64,000 bases of DNA from Xestospongia muta (lineage: Eukaryota > Porifera > Demospongiae > Haplosclerida > Petrosiidae), in contig OY848927.1 of assembly GCA_963693285.1 (NCBI GenBank), forward strand, positions 6,004,643 to 6,068,642, given 5' to 3'. Below are positions 1 through 12,400 of the stretch, one piece after another (the stretch's first letter is position 1; every line of letters starts with the position of its first letter). The notes under the pieces were generated by a model. That model had not been told where the DNA came from. It saw only the letters and a list, made by a program, of their open reading frames with translations, and did no database searches. Position numbers and translations under genes: made by a program.

Positions 1-132
1 AAACTATTAGAAGGAATCGAGTTAGTATATCGTGGTGATGTCTCAATTAAGGTTGTATTAATACCATGACAGTACAATAGATTGTATGTATAGAAAAGTG
101 ATTTAGAGTTACAAAGATTGTGTTTAGTCAGT

Positions 133-3100
133 TTAGCGTTTTCCTTTGGCTACAAGATTAATCAAATTGTCAAGTTTCTGTTCAATAGTTTGTAGTCGTC
201 CATTTAGACTATCTGTTGTATTACTCATCCAATATTCAGTGATAGTATCTAATCTATAAGGAAATGAATTGATTAGTTTCATTGTCAAATAATTACTTTT
301 TTTCCAGTTGTGTTAATCGAGTTTCTACAGTTGAATTACATGCTATAGTTAATATTTGAAACAAGAGACTAATCTGAAAATGATATTCATACCTCTTTTA
401 TTAGTTTTGCAATGTTTGTTAATTAATAGGGGCTCATCCCAACGATTAGCTGTATCATGTCTCCATGTTCTGACCTATAATATTGAAACTAATAGTAATG
501 GTAGTCTAGTTATGATACAATACCCATAAAAATAGACAGCTTCTCTTTAATTCTTGAATTGTCAGGGATAGTGAGGATAGATTGGCCTACATTTAATAAG
601 TTTAGTGTAGGAGAGAATCATTAGCTAACCTCAATTATTTTGTGATAGATTGCTTCTTTTTGATGTGGAGGGTATGTGGTAGGCCCTCCACTAACACACA
701 GTTCAATATGTGTGGACAACATTGTTTGTGTCCATGTCACATTGAGAGTGACATTGTCAGATGTGATATTAACAAGTACACGAGGTGGTATAATACAAGT
801 CTTTGGATGTGGTAGAAGACGCCAAAAGTACTTTGGGTTTTTAATGGGTGTTAACTAGATCATTGTTGATGTTTAATTCAGTGATACTAACTGTCTTACC
901 ATTAGTTGAATAGGTTCTTTTATTGGGTCATCTACTCTTACACTGTAACTTTGCGATTGAGTAGTCTAATGAAAAGTAATGTTCTAGACTTATATTGAAT
1001 GTAGACACTCACAGCATAAAGTTTAGTTTTATTTAATCCAATTTGTTTTATTTGAAATTCTTGTATTGTCTTTTGCCATGTGTAATTATTAGCTATAGTC
1101 CAGTTCATGCTGATATCTAAAGACCTATTACTACTCCCTTGTAGAACAGAACAATTAAGTTCTAAATGAGGTGCTGACCCTATCACTATTTAGTAGGTCA
1201 ATAGAGTATTATTGAGTGTATAACAGACTCACATTTTGGGTTCATGGCTATTTGTGCGCCTATATTATTATTGGAAGGATAGCTCATGATCTACAGAACA
1301 TTGATAATGTGACACACTCATATAATGAAAGAACATACTTTTAAATGATATTCACAGCCAAACCTTGGAAAATTTGTTGGTTGATTAGCTTGAATTACCA
1401 AAGAAGTATTACTCTGATAGTAAACATAATCACATAACTAAGATATATAGTGTCATGTTACCTGTGAAATGTCAAATGAATATAATTGATATTTACCACC
1501 ACACTCTGGTTTGGCTGATAACACATGTAAACTATAGGAACTAAGAAACTCATGTCCTAATATGTAGAATAATAATTAGTGGGAGCAATAAACATGTGAT
1601 CTTAAGGAATAACAACAATTAACCTTGTGGTTTTTCCCACGAAACAAAGATAATTGCATAACCAAGATAACCAGATCGAGTGTCTTCTTGATATTGTAGA
1701 CTAATTTGATTTGCATTTACTTGAGATGGATATTGATTGCCTGTAAATATTTTTAAAATATTCTATCAATGTCAACATTAGGAGGAGTATCAACTCTAAT
1801 AATATCAACATAGACTTTAAAGAAATTCAATACTACATGCTAATTGCTTCTACTTTGACAGCAGTTATATAATACAAATATCATTACCAGTACCCATACA
1901 AACTAAGTCTGACCTTTATACACACACAATATAGCTTGCGGAGAATACTCTGAATGATTAGAATATGTGACAATAGCCACAGACACTTGTATTTCACGGC
2001 AAACAAAAGCAGATAACCTTAAAGGTTGAGTTAGATCAGTCTATATGACAAACAACACTTTAATGTCGTTACAACACATTTACATTACCTGCCAGTAATA
2101 ACGTGTAACACCTTCTTTTAAATCTGATACTTTAAACAAAAAATTGACCCAACCAGTAATATTATCATCATGTGGAATGCCACTTTCAGGAAATTTTACA
2201 GAATAATAGTACTCATTTCCTTTAGATGATGGCAACAATTGTAGAATGGGTGGACTTAATGGAGATGAAGGAGCTGAGTCTATTAACATTGTCAATACAG
2301 TATTATGAAAGTTCACTCTGACATAATACCTTGTACGTTATCTTGAAAGTATTCACAACCTTTTCTACAGTATGTCTTTCGCTTTAATTAACGAAATAAT
2401 AATTAACAAGATTTAATTTTTTGACCTACACATTTTCTTAGACAATTACTATCTTGAATTGAACAAGAATCTTTACCACCACAACTTTGACGACATTTTG
2501 AAGACTATGTTAGAATAACAAGATATACATTACATGTGGTATGCTTACACAATTGTCACGACATTTATTGGTTGTTAAGGAAGGAAACTGAAACCTCACT
2601 AAGCAACCTAATCGACATATCTCCACCTGTTGTGTATGTCACAGGGAATGTAGTGCTTGATTGTTAGTATACCTTTTGATATTTGTGACAGTTAGCAGTT
2701 AATGCACTATTATTCAGGGATGGCCAAACTGGATAGGTGTCCAAAACTGGCTGAAAAAAACGAACGATTCTAACACCTCTGCGTTAAATGTTTAGTGATT
2801 GTACTTAAAATGGAAAGATTGCCCACTTAAAACTTGCTACCCCTACACTGTGTTGTCTGGGAGTAGATGAAAGTCATAGATACTCCTTGGCTAAAGATGC
2901 TATAGGGAATTTTAGCATGTTTACAACTAGACTTGAAGCAGAATTACATCTGCTGCAATTATAGGACAAAAAACTTATTGTATATAGGTTTTATTTAAGA
3001 AGCCACTACAGGATCGATCACCTCATGCAATGAATTATACAGACCTGGTGTGAGACATAGTCTCATTCAACTGATACATACACCTACACTGATAATATGG

Positions 3101-3427
3101 GAAGCTGTCTGTCTAAATGACATTTCAAGTTAAATCTAGTCAAAACAATGTTTGGTGTCCACTCTCATATAGTAGATATTAACTTACTGGTAACTCCACC
3201 TGATACTTTAAGAAGTGAACAGAAGTGTCATAAAAGAAAAATAATAATAATGAATTATTATCAGTAAATACCTGTTTCAAGCACCAATGATAGCATTTAA
3301 TAGCTTGTAGGTAGTTGTCTTCTGAGTGAGAATATTGTAGAGAAATCTTATTGCAACCATTAACAGAACAGCAGCGACATTTTGCCACAATAAGGAACAA
3401 GACAAGATAACCTAATATAATATTCAT
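133..3427 (-). CDS. Gene A: secreted anosmin-like/Fn3 protein with C-terminal coiled coil
   Basis: Multi-exon gene read from an ATG at 3427. It opens with a hydrophobic signal peptide (MNIILGYLVLFLIVAKC) and then a cysteine-rich part with the CX3C motif CYHWC. Fn3-like exons follow, for example 2095-2280 (ends in YYWQ) and about 655-850, which contains WRLLPHPKTC and LNVTW. The exon at 393-474 (VRTWRHDTANRWDEPL) matches the last ectodomain exon of genes B, C and D. The final exons, 297-342 and 133-253, join in phase and encode a heptad-like coiled coil (for example VETRLTQLEKKLD) ending in LVAKGKR and a stop. I see no membrane segment or kinase. The protein is therefore probably secreted and may oligomerise. 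It is transcribed divergently from gene B, 198 bp away. Internal exons were not all resolved. The function is unknown; a soluble decoy or partner for the B/C receptors is inference. Confidence 0.75.
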
Positions 3428-3625
3428 AGCCAGGAGTGTTGCAAAAATATCATGAACTCTACAAAATGCTAGCTTATATACGTCCTATAATAAAGGTGTG
3501 GCTACTCCGCTTTGCTGGGAGTGTCCAAATTAAGCAGGATATACCAACATGTGCCGTTACTCTAAACAGTCCTTGCGTAATAAAATATACAAAACCGCAG
3601 GAAATTTTCTATTTTCAGAGCTATC
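3428..3625. promoter_or_regulatory. Short divergent promoter region between genes A and B
   Basis: These 198 bp separate two start codons on opposite strands, so both promoters and 5' leaders must fit here. I see no clear TATA box in a convincing position and no repeat. The call rests only on gene arrangement. Confidence 0.4.
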
Positions 3626-6600
3626 ATGATGAAGACCTACTGTGTGTTTGTGCTACTTCTTAGTTTGAGTGGTTGTTGTACTGCTCAGTCTACTGAAAGT
3701 GGTGATGACTCAACTGACAATGTAGATGAGGATGAAATTACCGTTTGCATTAATCCACTCAACGCTAATAATGAAACTAGTACTGCAATTGATAACCAAA
3801 CAATTGCTCTTCTCTATGGGAAATGTCTTAGCATTTGTCTTGTGGAGGTCAGTTTGTGGAATACTTATTTAACAATACATCATAGTGTTGTTTTTATTTC
3901 AGTTGAAAATGAATTCAAGTGATGATTGTGTGCAAAATGAAGTATGCAAACTTACAAATACAATATTCTCATTGTTATAAAAATTATCTCTTATGTTTCA
4001 GCTTCATAATCATATACAAAGTGATGGTTTTTATTGGATGAGTGACTTAATGGACAGTAGTTGTTATCTTGTTGAACAGGTAAGTGGGACTAAGTTGTGT
4101 ATTTGGTTACTATGAAAGATACACATACATCAAAGTATTATAAAATTGTCTTCAGATGTTCCTGTGTACTGAAGGATGTTTTATCAGAACTAATATAAAT
4201 TCCGTTGATCTCTGCACCAGTACTTGTGTAAGTTTGTGATTTGTTATATATTCAAAATTATTCATAATCACAGATGAAATCGTGTGAAGATAATTATCTA
4301 AAGACTAACGTTTCAGTTTGTGTAAGATATCACACCATTAAATGAAACTGATTGGTTGTTTTAAGAGGTCTTTCCTCTAGAATAATAGAGTTCTTGTTTG
4401 TTATAATTATAAAAGGGAATACTATAACTACAATAAGCACTCCCATCATAGATAATATATTATAATGTTATATCTAATAAGATAATATCCAATATATAAC
4501 TATTTAATATAAGCACCAAACACCACTTTACAAGGAAATGTATGCTTATTGTAGCTTTGGTTTGTTGTTTTGTCATAATTTTACTCATAACCTTTTTGGG
4601 ACATTGTTTTCTCAACATTAGAATACTGACTTCTTTATTTTATTAAAATAACCGATCAGTTTTACAGTTTATATGAAACATTTATTTATAATTGTTTATT
4701 TTCAGGAGAGAGAAACATGTTTACTCGGTTGCAAGGCTTATGAATTTTACAGTGATAACAGTGAGACTTAGTAGTTTAGTTTCAGTTTTACCTTTTCTTT
4801 AGATATTCTGGATGCAATTATGCCTGCTACTAATGCTTTTAGAATTAATCAAACAGAACATTATGGCATATACTCAATACAATTTGCAAACTTTGAAGTG
4901 GAGCAATCAGGTCTTAGTGATGATGATGATGATGTATTTACAGTTATAATCCAAATCACTGTGTTGAATGACAACAAAACAATCTTTGTAAACAAAGTAA
5001 GTATATTTATTTGTTGTTGTTATTAAACTTGTTTATAGCCTGGATTAGTCAGTCAACTTAACCTTGTTGAGTACATTTGTCATGACATCAATATATCATA
5101 TGCTTGGGTGAGTAGTACTGGTGAGGTATCTAAATATTCACCATCTCAGACAATATTCGTCAAAGGAGGTTTGTTGACTTAAACTTTAGTAATTAGTCCA
5201 GTTCTTGTTTTTCTTTATAAGTAAACACTTTTACACAAACTGCTACCTTCCTTTTTGAAGTTGTAACTGTTTTTTTGTTCGTTTACATTATTATCTTGTT
5301 ACAGAAACAGTTAGTCAACCACTCAGTGTCCCTTATGGAACTATTGCAAAACATTACACATATGATGATAGACATGGATATTTTGGACACTATCAAGTCA
5401 ATATATCATGGACAAATCCACCAGGTAATTTCTAAGTGTTTGTTAACTGTTGTGACCGAATTATATAGATCTCATTTCGATTGCTTACTATGAAATTCAT
5501 TTGATTCACGCAATGAATTGGAATCATTGTCGTTCTGCAATACATTCACCAGTCCCTCATTTTAACATGGTAAATATAACACTGAAGTCAGTTGTTGATA
5601 GTAGCACTATTGCCTCTTACAGGCTCAATTAAGTTATATCATAAAAGCACGAGATCCAAGTGAACCACCTTTTGCCGGATGTCTATATGAAGTGAAGGTA
5701 ATTGCATCTGTTGCTGGTATTGACTTGAGTTGATAACTATAGATTGTCAGTGTACCTGTCTCCTCAATATTTCAGTCTGTTAATACTACCTATTATCTTG
5801 TTGTTCCCACTTGTAAGTTGCAATCATTATATCATTGTTCGACTGATGTTACTAATTGTTATTTAAGCATAATTCTGTACACTTCAGATCAAACAACAGA
5901 TCCAATACTCCAATGTAGTCATTTTCTAAACACTGAAGCTACATTTACTGTGACTATTAATGTCACTATCACTCATTACATAGCCTTTGAAAATATACTG
6001 GATTCAGTATCAATAATTCCTGAATTATTTGAATACAATGAACACAAACAGAAAATAGATCAAGACTCATTTGCACTGATTCTGAAAACAGTCAAGGTAT
6101 GTCTCATTTTGTTTTTCTAACAAGTTATACATTATTGTATTTAGCCCGATACCACTAACCTTGTTTACAATATATCAGGGGATTTTTTACAGCCAAAATC
6201 AACTGCCAACTATGAGTATAAATTTTCGGTAAACAATAATTTTGTTATGTATACAATAGACTATCTAACACATAGGTAACTCTGGATTGGAACTATAAGT
6301 TGGTATTTCGACCTAATGTAATAACACAAGCCTGCATTATAAATGGTCTTTCTCCTCAACCTACTACAATTACAACTTTCTATTTTACACAACCTGTCAT
6401 TAGAATATCATTTAGTTTTATAAAAATAGCAGTGACCTGGCTACCTCCTTCATCAATGAATGGACGGTTTACTATGTACAAAATGTGTCTATTGAATAAC
6501 CCATTAGACTCAACTCAGGAAGTCCCATCACCATCCAATTGCTTATCAATTACAAATGTAAGAATCATTTCTGTTGTGTTCTTTATTTTTGCTTTTAGGT

Positions 6601-9180
6601 GACACAAACATTTACAAAATGGGAACCTGGATTCATTGTTCACCCTAATGTTCATTGCTTCTATCTTCAAGTTAGTTTTTAACGTTATATTATCATATCT
6701 ATGATCTGATCAGATCCAAGCAATAAATGGGTACAGAGCAGGCAACTGGAGTGCCCCCTTAACAGTTCCTTTGGACAATCAATGCAACAGTACTGGTAAG
6801 TTAGTTTAATTATGTTATCATTTGATCAATCACTATAACAATACAGACTTTGCTGATACACCAACAGAATCATCATCTCAAAGTTTGTTAATATTCATTA
6901 ATCCACTAATAACATTACTACTTGATACAGTAATCTTGCCGTTAAAATCAACAGACACGCAAGAACCCACTCAAAGTTTGTTAATATTCTTTAATGTACT
7001 ATTGACATTACTGGTTGATACAGCAATCTTGCCATCAAAATCAACAGACACGGAAGAACCCACTCAAAGTTTGTTAATATTCTTTAATGTACTATTGACG
7101 TTACTGGTTGATACAGCAATCTTGCCATCAAAATCAACAGACACGGAAGAACCCACTCAAAGTTTGTTAATATTGCTTATTTAATAGCTATTTCATTCTC
7201 TCTACTAGCAACAAAAGGAGAATCTCAAAGATCATCTCAAAGTTTGCTATTATTATTATTCATATACTATTTCCTTATCAATTGATACAGCATCTTTGGT
7301 TTTGTCATCCACATTTATAGCAGGTGGACTGTTTGTGATGATTTCTATTGTAGTGATCATTTGTATACTCTTCCAGTTTAAAAGGAGAAAAAGAAGACTA
7401 GAATTAGTTCAAGAAGTAGTTATCTTCATGACTCAACACTACTTATTCAATTATTTTTGTAGGATATATTTAGTGATCCTATTTTCAGGATGGGAAAACC
7501 TCGATTTACACTATATTCTCCAGAGTATGACTTGTCTATGGATGACTGGGAAATCCCAGCATCTCAAGTTAGTCACAAGTCTTGGAATATATTATGTTGC
7601 TTTTAGGTCATCATTGAATGTGAGCTTGGACAAGGAGAATTTGGGGAAGTTTTCAAAGGAACAATTGCTGACATTAATATTAATCCCAGAGTGCGTGCAT
7701 TAATCAAGCAATGTTATTCCAATAATGTAGCAATAAAACTGCTGAAACGTAATGCACACATTATATTGTATATTATGTAATAATGTCACAATAGCTTCAG
7801 CTACTGGTAATGAACGTCGTGATTTCTTACAAGAGATTGAACTAATGAAGAAAATCAGTGAAGGCAATAATCCTCATGTAGTTAACATGATTGGTTGTGT
7901 TACAAGACAAGAACCACTTTGCCTTATTACTGAATTTGTTAAACATGGTGATTTGTTGGGGTACCTTCGAGCTAATCGCAAAGCGGTATGGAAATAGACA
8001 ACATCATGTTCTTATCATGTGTCACTTTTTAAAGTTTTACGAACCTGGAGGACAGAATCCCTATCCCGACCTTGAAGACCTGCGACCAGTTGACTTGATT
8101 TCATTTACATATCAAATTGCTTCAGGAATGGTATTGTGTCAGTAAACTATTATTTGTTTTCATATACTAGTACAGGAATTTTTAGCAAGTCTTTCAATCG
8201 TACACCGTGATTTGGCTTGTCGTAATGTTTTAGTTGGAGAAGGAAAAATTTTGAAAATTACTGATTTTGGAATGTCTCGAATGGTGGAAGGAGATGTTTA
8301 TGTTAAGACTACAAAAGGACGACTGCCATTAAAATGGATGGCTATTGAATCTATAATTGATCGAGAGTTTACTAGTGCTTCTGATGTCTGGTCATATGGT
8401 ATTACACTTTGGGAAATTGTCACACTTGGTGAGTAGACTAAATCTGAGATAAAAAGACTTTCTTTATTAGGTGGATTTCCATATCCCACTATTAACAATG
8501 ATGAACTACTTATCCGACTTAAACAGGGCTACAGGATGGATTGTCCTGAAAATTGCTCAAAAGAAATGTACTTAAATGTTTCAATATTTGTTGGCTAACT
8601 AACTGTTTTTTATCTAGTTATGAAATCATGCTGGAGTGCTGGCATGAGATTCCATCTAAACGTCCTTCATTCACAGTGATACGAGGCAAAGTTGACAGTC
8701 TCTTATCTGCTCAACAATGCAATGCTTACATTGACCTTCGAACAGATGAACATAGTGATATCTATAATGCCCAGGAAGATGAAGACAACTCAGAAACCAT
8801 AGTCCAACGACAATCACCTTCTCCCATTCGCTTCAGTAAGATATCATTGTCTTCATCACCAAGTATTGGTAGTTATCAATCAGCAGATCAGGATGTTATC
8901 AGGGTAAGTTAAATTAGTATTATTAAGTCTTTGGTTCTAATCTTTTTAGGTGACCAACCCTTGGCTGAGAGAAATGTCACAGTCTCACGGTCAGCATCGT
9001 CGCAGTTCTGTTAACCTTTCTCCTCATTTGTCTCATTATTCTGTGTCACCACGTCCTCAACGACCAACCAGTTTGGCATTGTGGGAAGGACTTCAAGAGA
9101 ACTGCTATGTTGATGAACCTGCTGGAGGACCTGATATTGTCATTCATGTCTCATCCAGTTCATCATCTCCTCATCATTGA
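3626..9180 (+). CDS. Gene B: receptor tyrosine kinase with anosmin-like cysteine-rich/Fn3 ectodomain
   Basis: The start at 3626 ([16 protein letters not shown]) gives a clear signal peptide. The ectodomain begins with CX3C pairs (CLSIC; CTEGC...CTSTC), continues through Fn3-like exons, and ends with an exon carrying AGNWSAPL. A Thr/Ser-rich stalk encoded by repeated mini-exons (6847-7241) leads to the membrane segment in the exon 7291-7415 ([14 protein letters not shown], then KRRKRR). The kinase domain is complete by motif: GQGEFG glycine loop, VAIK lysine, HRDLACRN catalytic loop (about 8202-8228), DFG (8263-8271), an activation loop with a tyrosine in DVYVK, and LKWMAIES. The tail from about 8700 is Ser-, Tyr- and Pro-rich and ends [11 protein letters not shown]. 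It is most likely an active receptor that phosphorylates tyrosines at the cell surface. The ligand is unknown. Most introns are 40-60 nt. Confidence 0.88.
6847..7290 (+). repeat. Tandem 93-bp exon-plus-intron units inside gene B
   Basis: Three direct units of 93 bp each combine a 45-nt exon with a 48-nt intron. The exons are 6931-6975, 7024-7068 and 7117-7161. Each is preceded by an acceptor ending GATACAG and followed by a donor GTTTGT. A leading exon (6847-6882) and a trailing exon (7209-7241) use the same phase 1 junctions, as does the membrane exon starting at 7291. The spliced product is a stalk of repeated 15-residue units ([15 protein letters not shown]). The second and third units appear to differ at a single base. 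The introns also lack in-frame stops, so the unspliced DNA reads as one long frame. Confidence 0.75.
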
Positions 9181-9496
9181 CAAATCAATCACCAAATTTG
9201 CTTTTTTTAAATAGAGTAGTGGATGAATATTGTGTTGTTTTTTTAAATAAATATCCCTTCATTTTTAGTCTAAACATGAGTAATGTTTTGTATAAACAGG
9301 ATATCATAAAGGTGATTTACTACTCATGGAGGATGAGGTGTAAGGGCAAGTTTACCAACTAAACCACCTAATTGTAGTAAAACTTTTAAGTTATCCTTTA
9401 CTGAAATGGTTTCAAATTGTATGCCTTATATGGTATTAAGCTTTTATTATAAATTCACAAGTCAGACCTTTGCAGTTATCAGTTGGTTACTTCATC
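9181..9496 (+). other. Intergenic gap between genes B and C
   Basis: These 316 bp contain the 3' flank of gene B, including an AATAAA-like run near 9246-9251, and the presumed promoter of gene C. No further gene, repeat or RNA is visible. Confidence 0.5.
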
Positions 9497-12400
9497 ATGA
9501 ACTTCATTTTGTTCCTGTTGGTTGTTCATGTTGCAGCTCAAAGTGGTCCTGTAGCACCTTCTGCGAAAAATTTGAAAGTTGAAATACAGACTAATTGTGA
9601 CCAGCTAGGATATCCTGTTCTAAAATTTACTTGGGAAACAAATGATCAAGGTTAAATATCTCTTACTTATATACTTCAAACACTCCATAATAATTTCAGA
9701 GTTGTTGAGTTATTACAACGGTATACTTGAGTTATCAACAAGTGAACAAAACCCAGAATGTGAAGAAGCATATTATATAGTAAACATTGACCAAGTAAGT
9801 ACATATACTCTGATGACATTGTACACACAATTCTTTTCACTATACAGGACCAAACGAATCTTGAAATCCGAGCTATGGAAAATAACACATATCCTCTATT
9901 TTATTGCATGTACACATTTACTGTAAGTGATTTAATGACTTTGTCTAAATTTATATTCTATTATAGTTAGTATCTAATCCTGGAGGAGAGAACACAAGTG
10001 TTAATTTTTACACACAATGTTAGTAATGAACCTTACATTAACTCTAAATCTAGTTATAATTGCATTTATTCATTCTAGTGCCAGTAGAAGATCCAAAGTT
10101 ACATTATAGCTGTGATGCTGTTTTTAATGCTAGCTCACTATCTTATACATTGAGTTTCCAGTGGTCATTTCAGGACATTGACTGTCTCCTCAATGCTGCT
10201 ATTGACAGTTTCCACATCACACTTTATAGTGAAGGTTTAAATGAAACAAGATATATTACACCTCATGTATGCCTTAATAAAGTAATTAATGTATTATTAC
10301 TAATGCCTTTATTATAGGATATTAAATCTACTGAAGGATACTTGCTCACACTAAGAGATCAAAACATTCTATATAACAGTGTCTATCGGTTTGAGGTAAG
10401 GCTAAGATGATTGTCTTCATCTTTAATTTTTAATCTCCACAGTTAATCACTGTATCTAATGGGAACATTTCTTATTATACCAACTTAAGTTCAGTGGTTG
10501 TTCCATTCTGTATTGTATTAGCTCCACCTGTACCACCTCATCCAGTAACTCATGTACGGGTGGTCAGGTATGAAGTAATAAATGATGTAACAGCAACATT
10601 GTCTGCAATTTGGAGCTCTCCTAATATAACCAATGGAGAAATACATGATTATCAAGTGTGGGTGGGAACAGGATATGGACTTCAACCTCAAGATGATACA
10701 ATATTTACAGTGACTGTGGTAAGGCCAGCTCACTAGTACTCTCATCACCTGTTCATTATAGCCAGGAAACCATTCTTATGTTGATGTTAACTTTCCCCTC
10801 AATACTACTGACACACTCTACCTTCAAGTAATTTACCACATGTCAAAAGAAAATATTTTAATTTTGTATAGATAAGATCTACAAATCAGTACTGCAGAAA
10901 TCCACTTATAACAAAACCTTGTTTTAGTAACTGGAGCAGTCCAATTATTTTAAAACCAACTGTGTGCTATCCATTTTCTCATAATTTGTCAGTTCCTTAC
11001 ACATCAGAACATGATGCATTATTTCATGCTCGTTGTTTTGCTTCATGCATTGATGAGGTATAGAATAATTATATTACAATTAATTGATAATAACAATTAT
11101 CGATATAGTTTGCATTAGATATGGTCACAAAAATGGTAAGTTATTATCTAATAATATCTGTATTAATATGAAGGCTCATTAGAAAACTATTTGGCCATCA
11201 ATCACAACAGAAAATCTTAAATGTTCTACAAAAAACAAGGTCTGTCTTCAACATTAATAAACTAATTAAATATCTCCTTGATAGATATCTTTATGCTATG
11301 ATGGATGTGTGGAAAAAGGGACTTTTCCATCACGAAAGACTTATGTCTGCACTGACAACTGCGTGAGTTTGTTAATGATACTTTTATTGGTGTATTAATG
11401 TGCTATAGATAACAAAATGTAAGTCAAGTTGTAATGGAAGACTGTCTTGTTCAACTGGTGAAAAAAGATGTCAAAGAAAATGTGTAAGTTTGTGTAATTA
11501 CATAATCGCAAAATATACTGCATATTTTTAGATTTCAGGTATCTGTCGTAAAGGTTGTCGTTTGTATGATAAAACAACAAATGTCAATATTGGTATGGCT
11601 ACATTATAATACAATGATGTGTTAATTTTGTAATGAGTAGGAAAAGTTCCAGTGGCTCCACAAGGCTATCCTAAACTCATTCCCACAACATCATTTGATG
11701 GAGGAGAATTCAATGTTCGTTTAGCACACAACAATGGTAATAGACAAGAAAGTGACCACACCTTTCTAATCAAAGTCCAGACTAAAGAAGGACAAGTTCT
11801 CTATTTGTGGCAGGTACTTTTGTCAGTCAATATGTAATAGACACTTATGACTCATTATGTAACAGCCTACTCTAACCACACTAAACGTGACATCATTCAA
11901 CTGTCAACCCATTACTGTGTCTATTGCCGTGGTAACAGGAGAAGGTAGTAGGTCTTCCTATTCAGATGCAATTGAATTGTTTTCATATGGAGGTTTGTTG
12001 TCCAACAGTAATGAATACCAATAATATCATGTTTGTAGAAACTCGATTTGCTGATCATCCTTTGGAGTCTTCAGTTGTATTGGATGTAAAGGAAGACTTT
12101 AGACGTAGATACTTTAAACATGCAATATTTAATATCAGTTGGAAACAGCCTACAAGTACAGCACTTGTTTATTTATAATAGTTCTATATTATATTAGTTG
12201 GATTGGATCACTTGAAGTATTATGAAGTACTCCTCTTCCCTCTTTCAAAGTCTTGTGGTGGTTCATACAAAAGACCTCATTCATATCATGTTGAGAAGGT
12301 AATAACAAATATTATATTTATGAATTATTGTCTGGCATAGAACACCACTAGTTTAATCATAAAATCTAAACGACGTCGACATCCTCCAATATTTGGTTGT

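Noticed and set aside
6822..7184. Open frame of 120 residues with hydrophobic 31-residue repeats
   Set aside because: The repeat is better explained as exon plus intron: each unit has a GTTTGT donor and GATACAG acceptor, and only the spliced reading reaches the membrane segment and kinase in frame.
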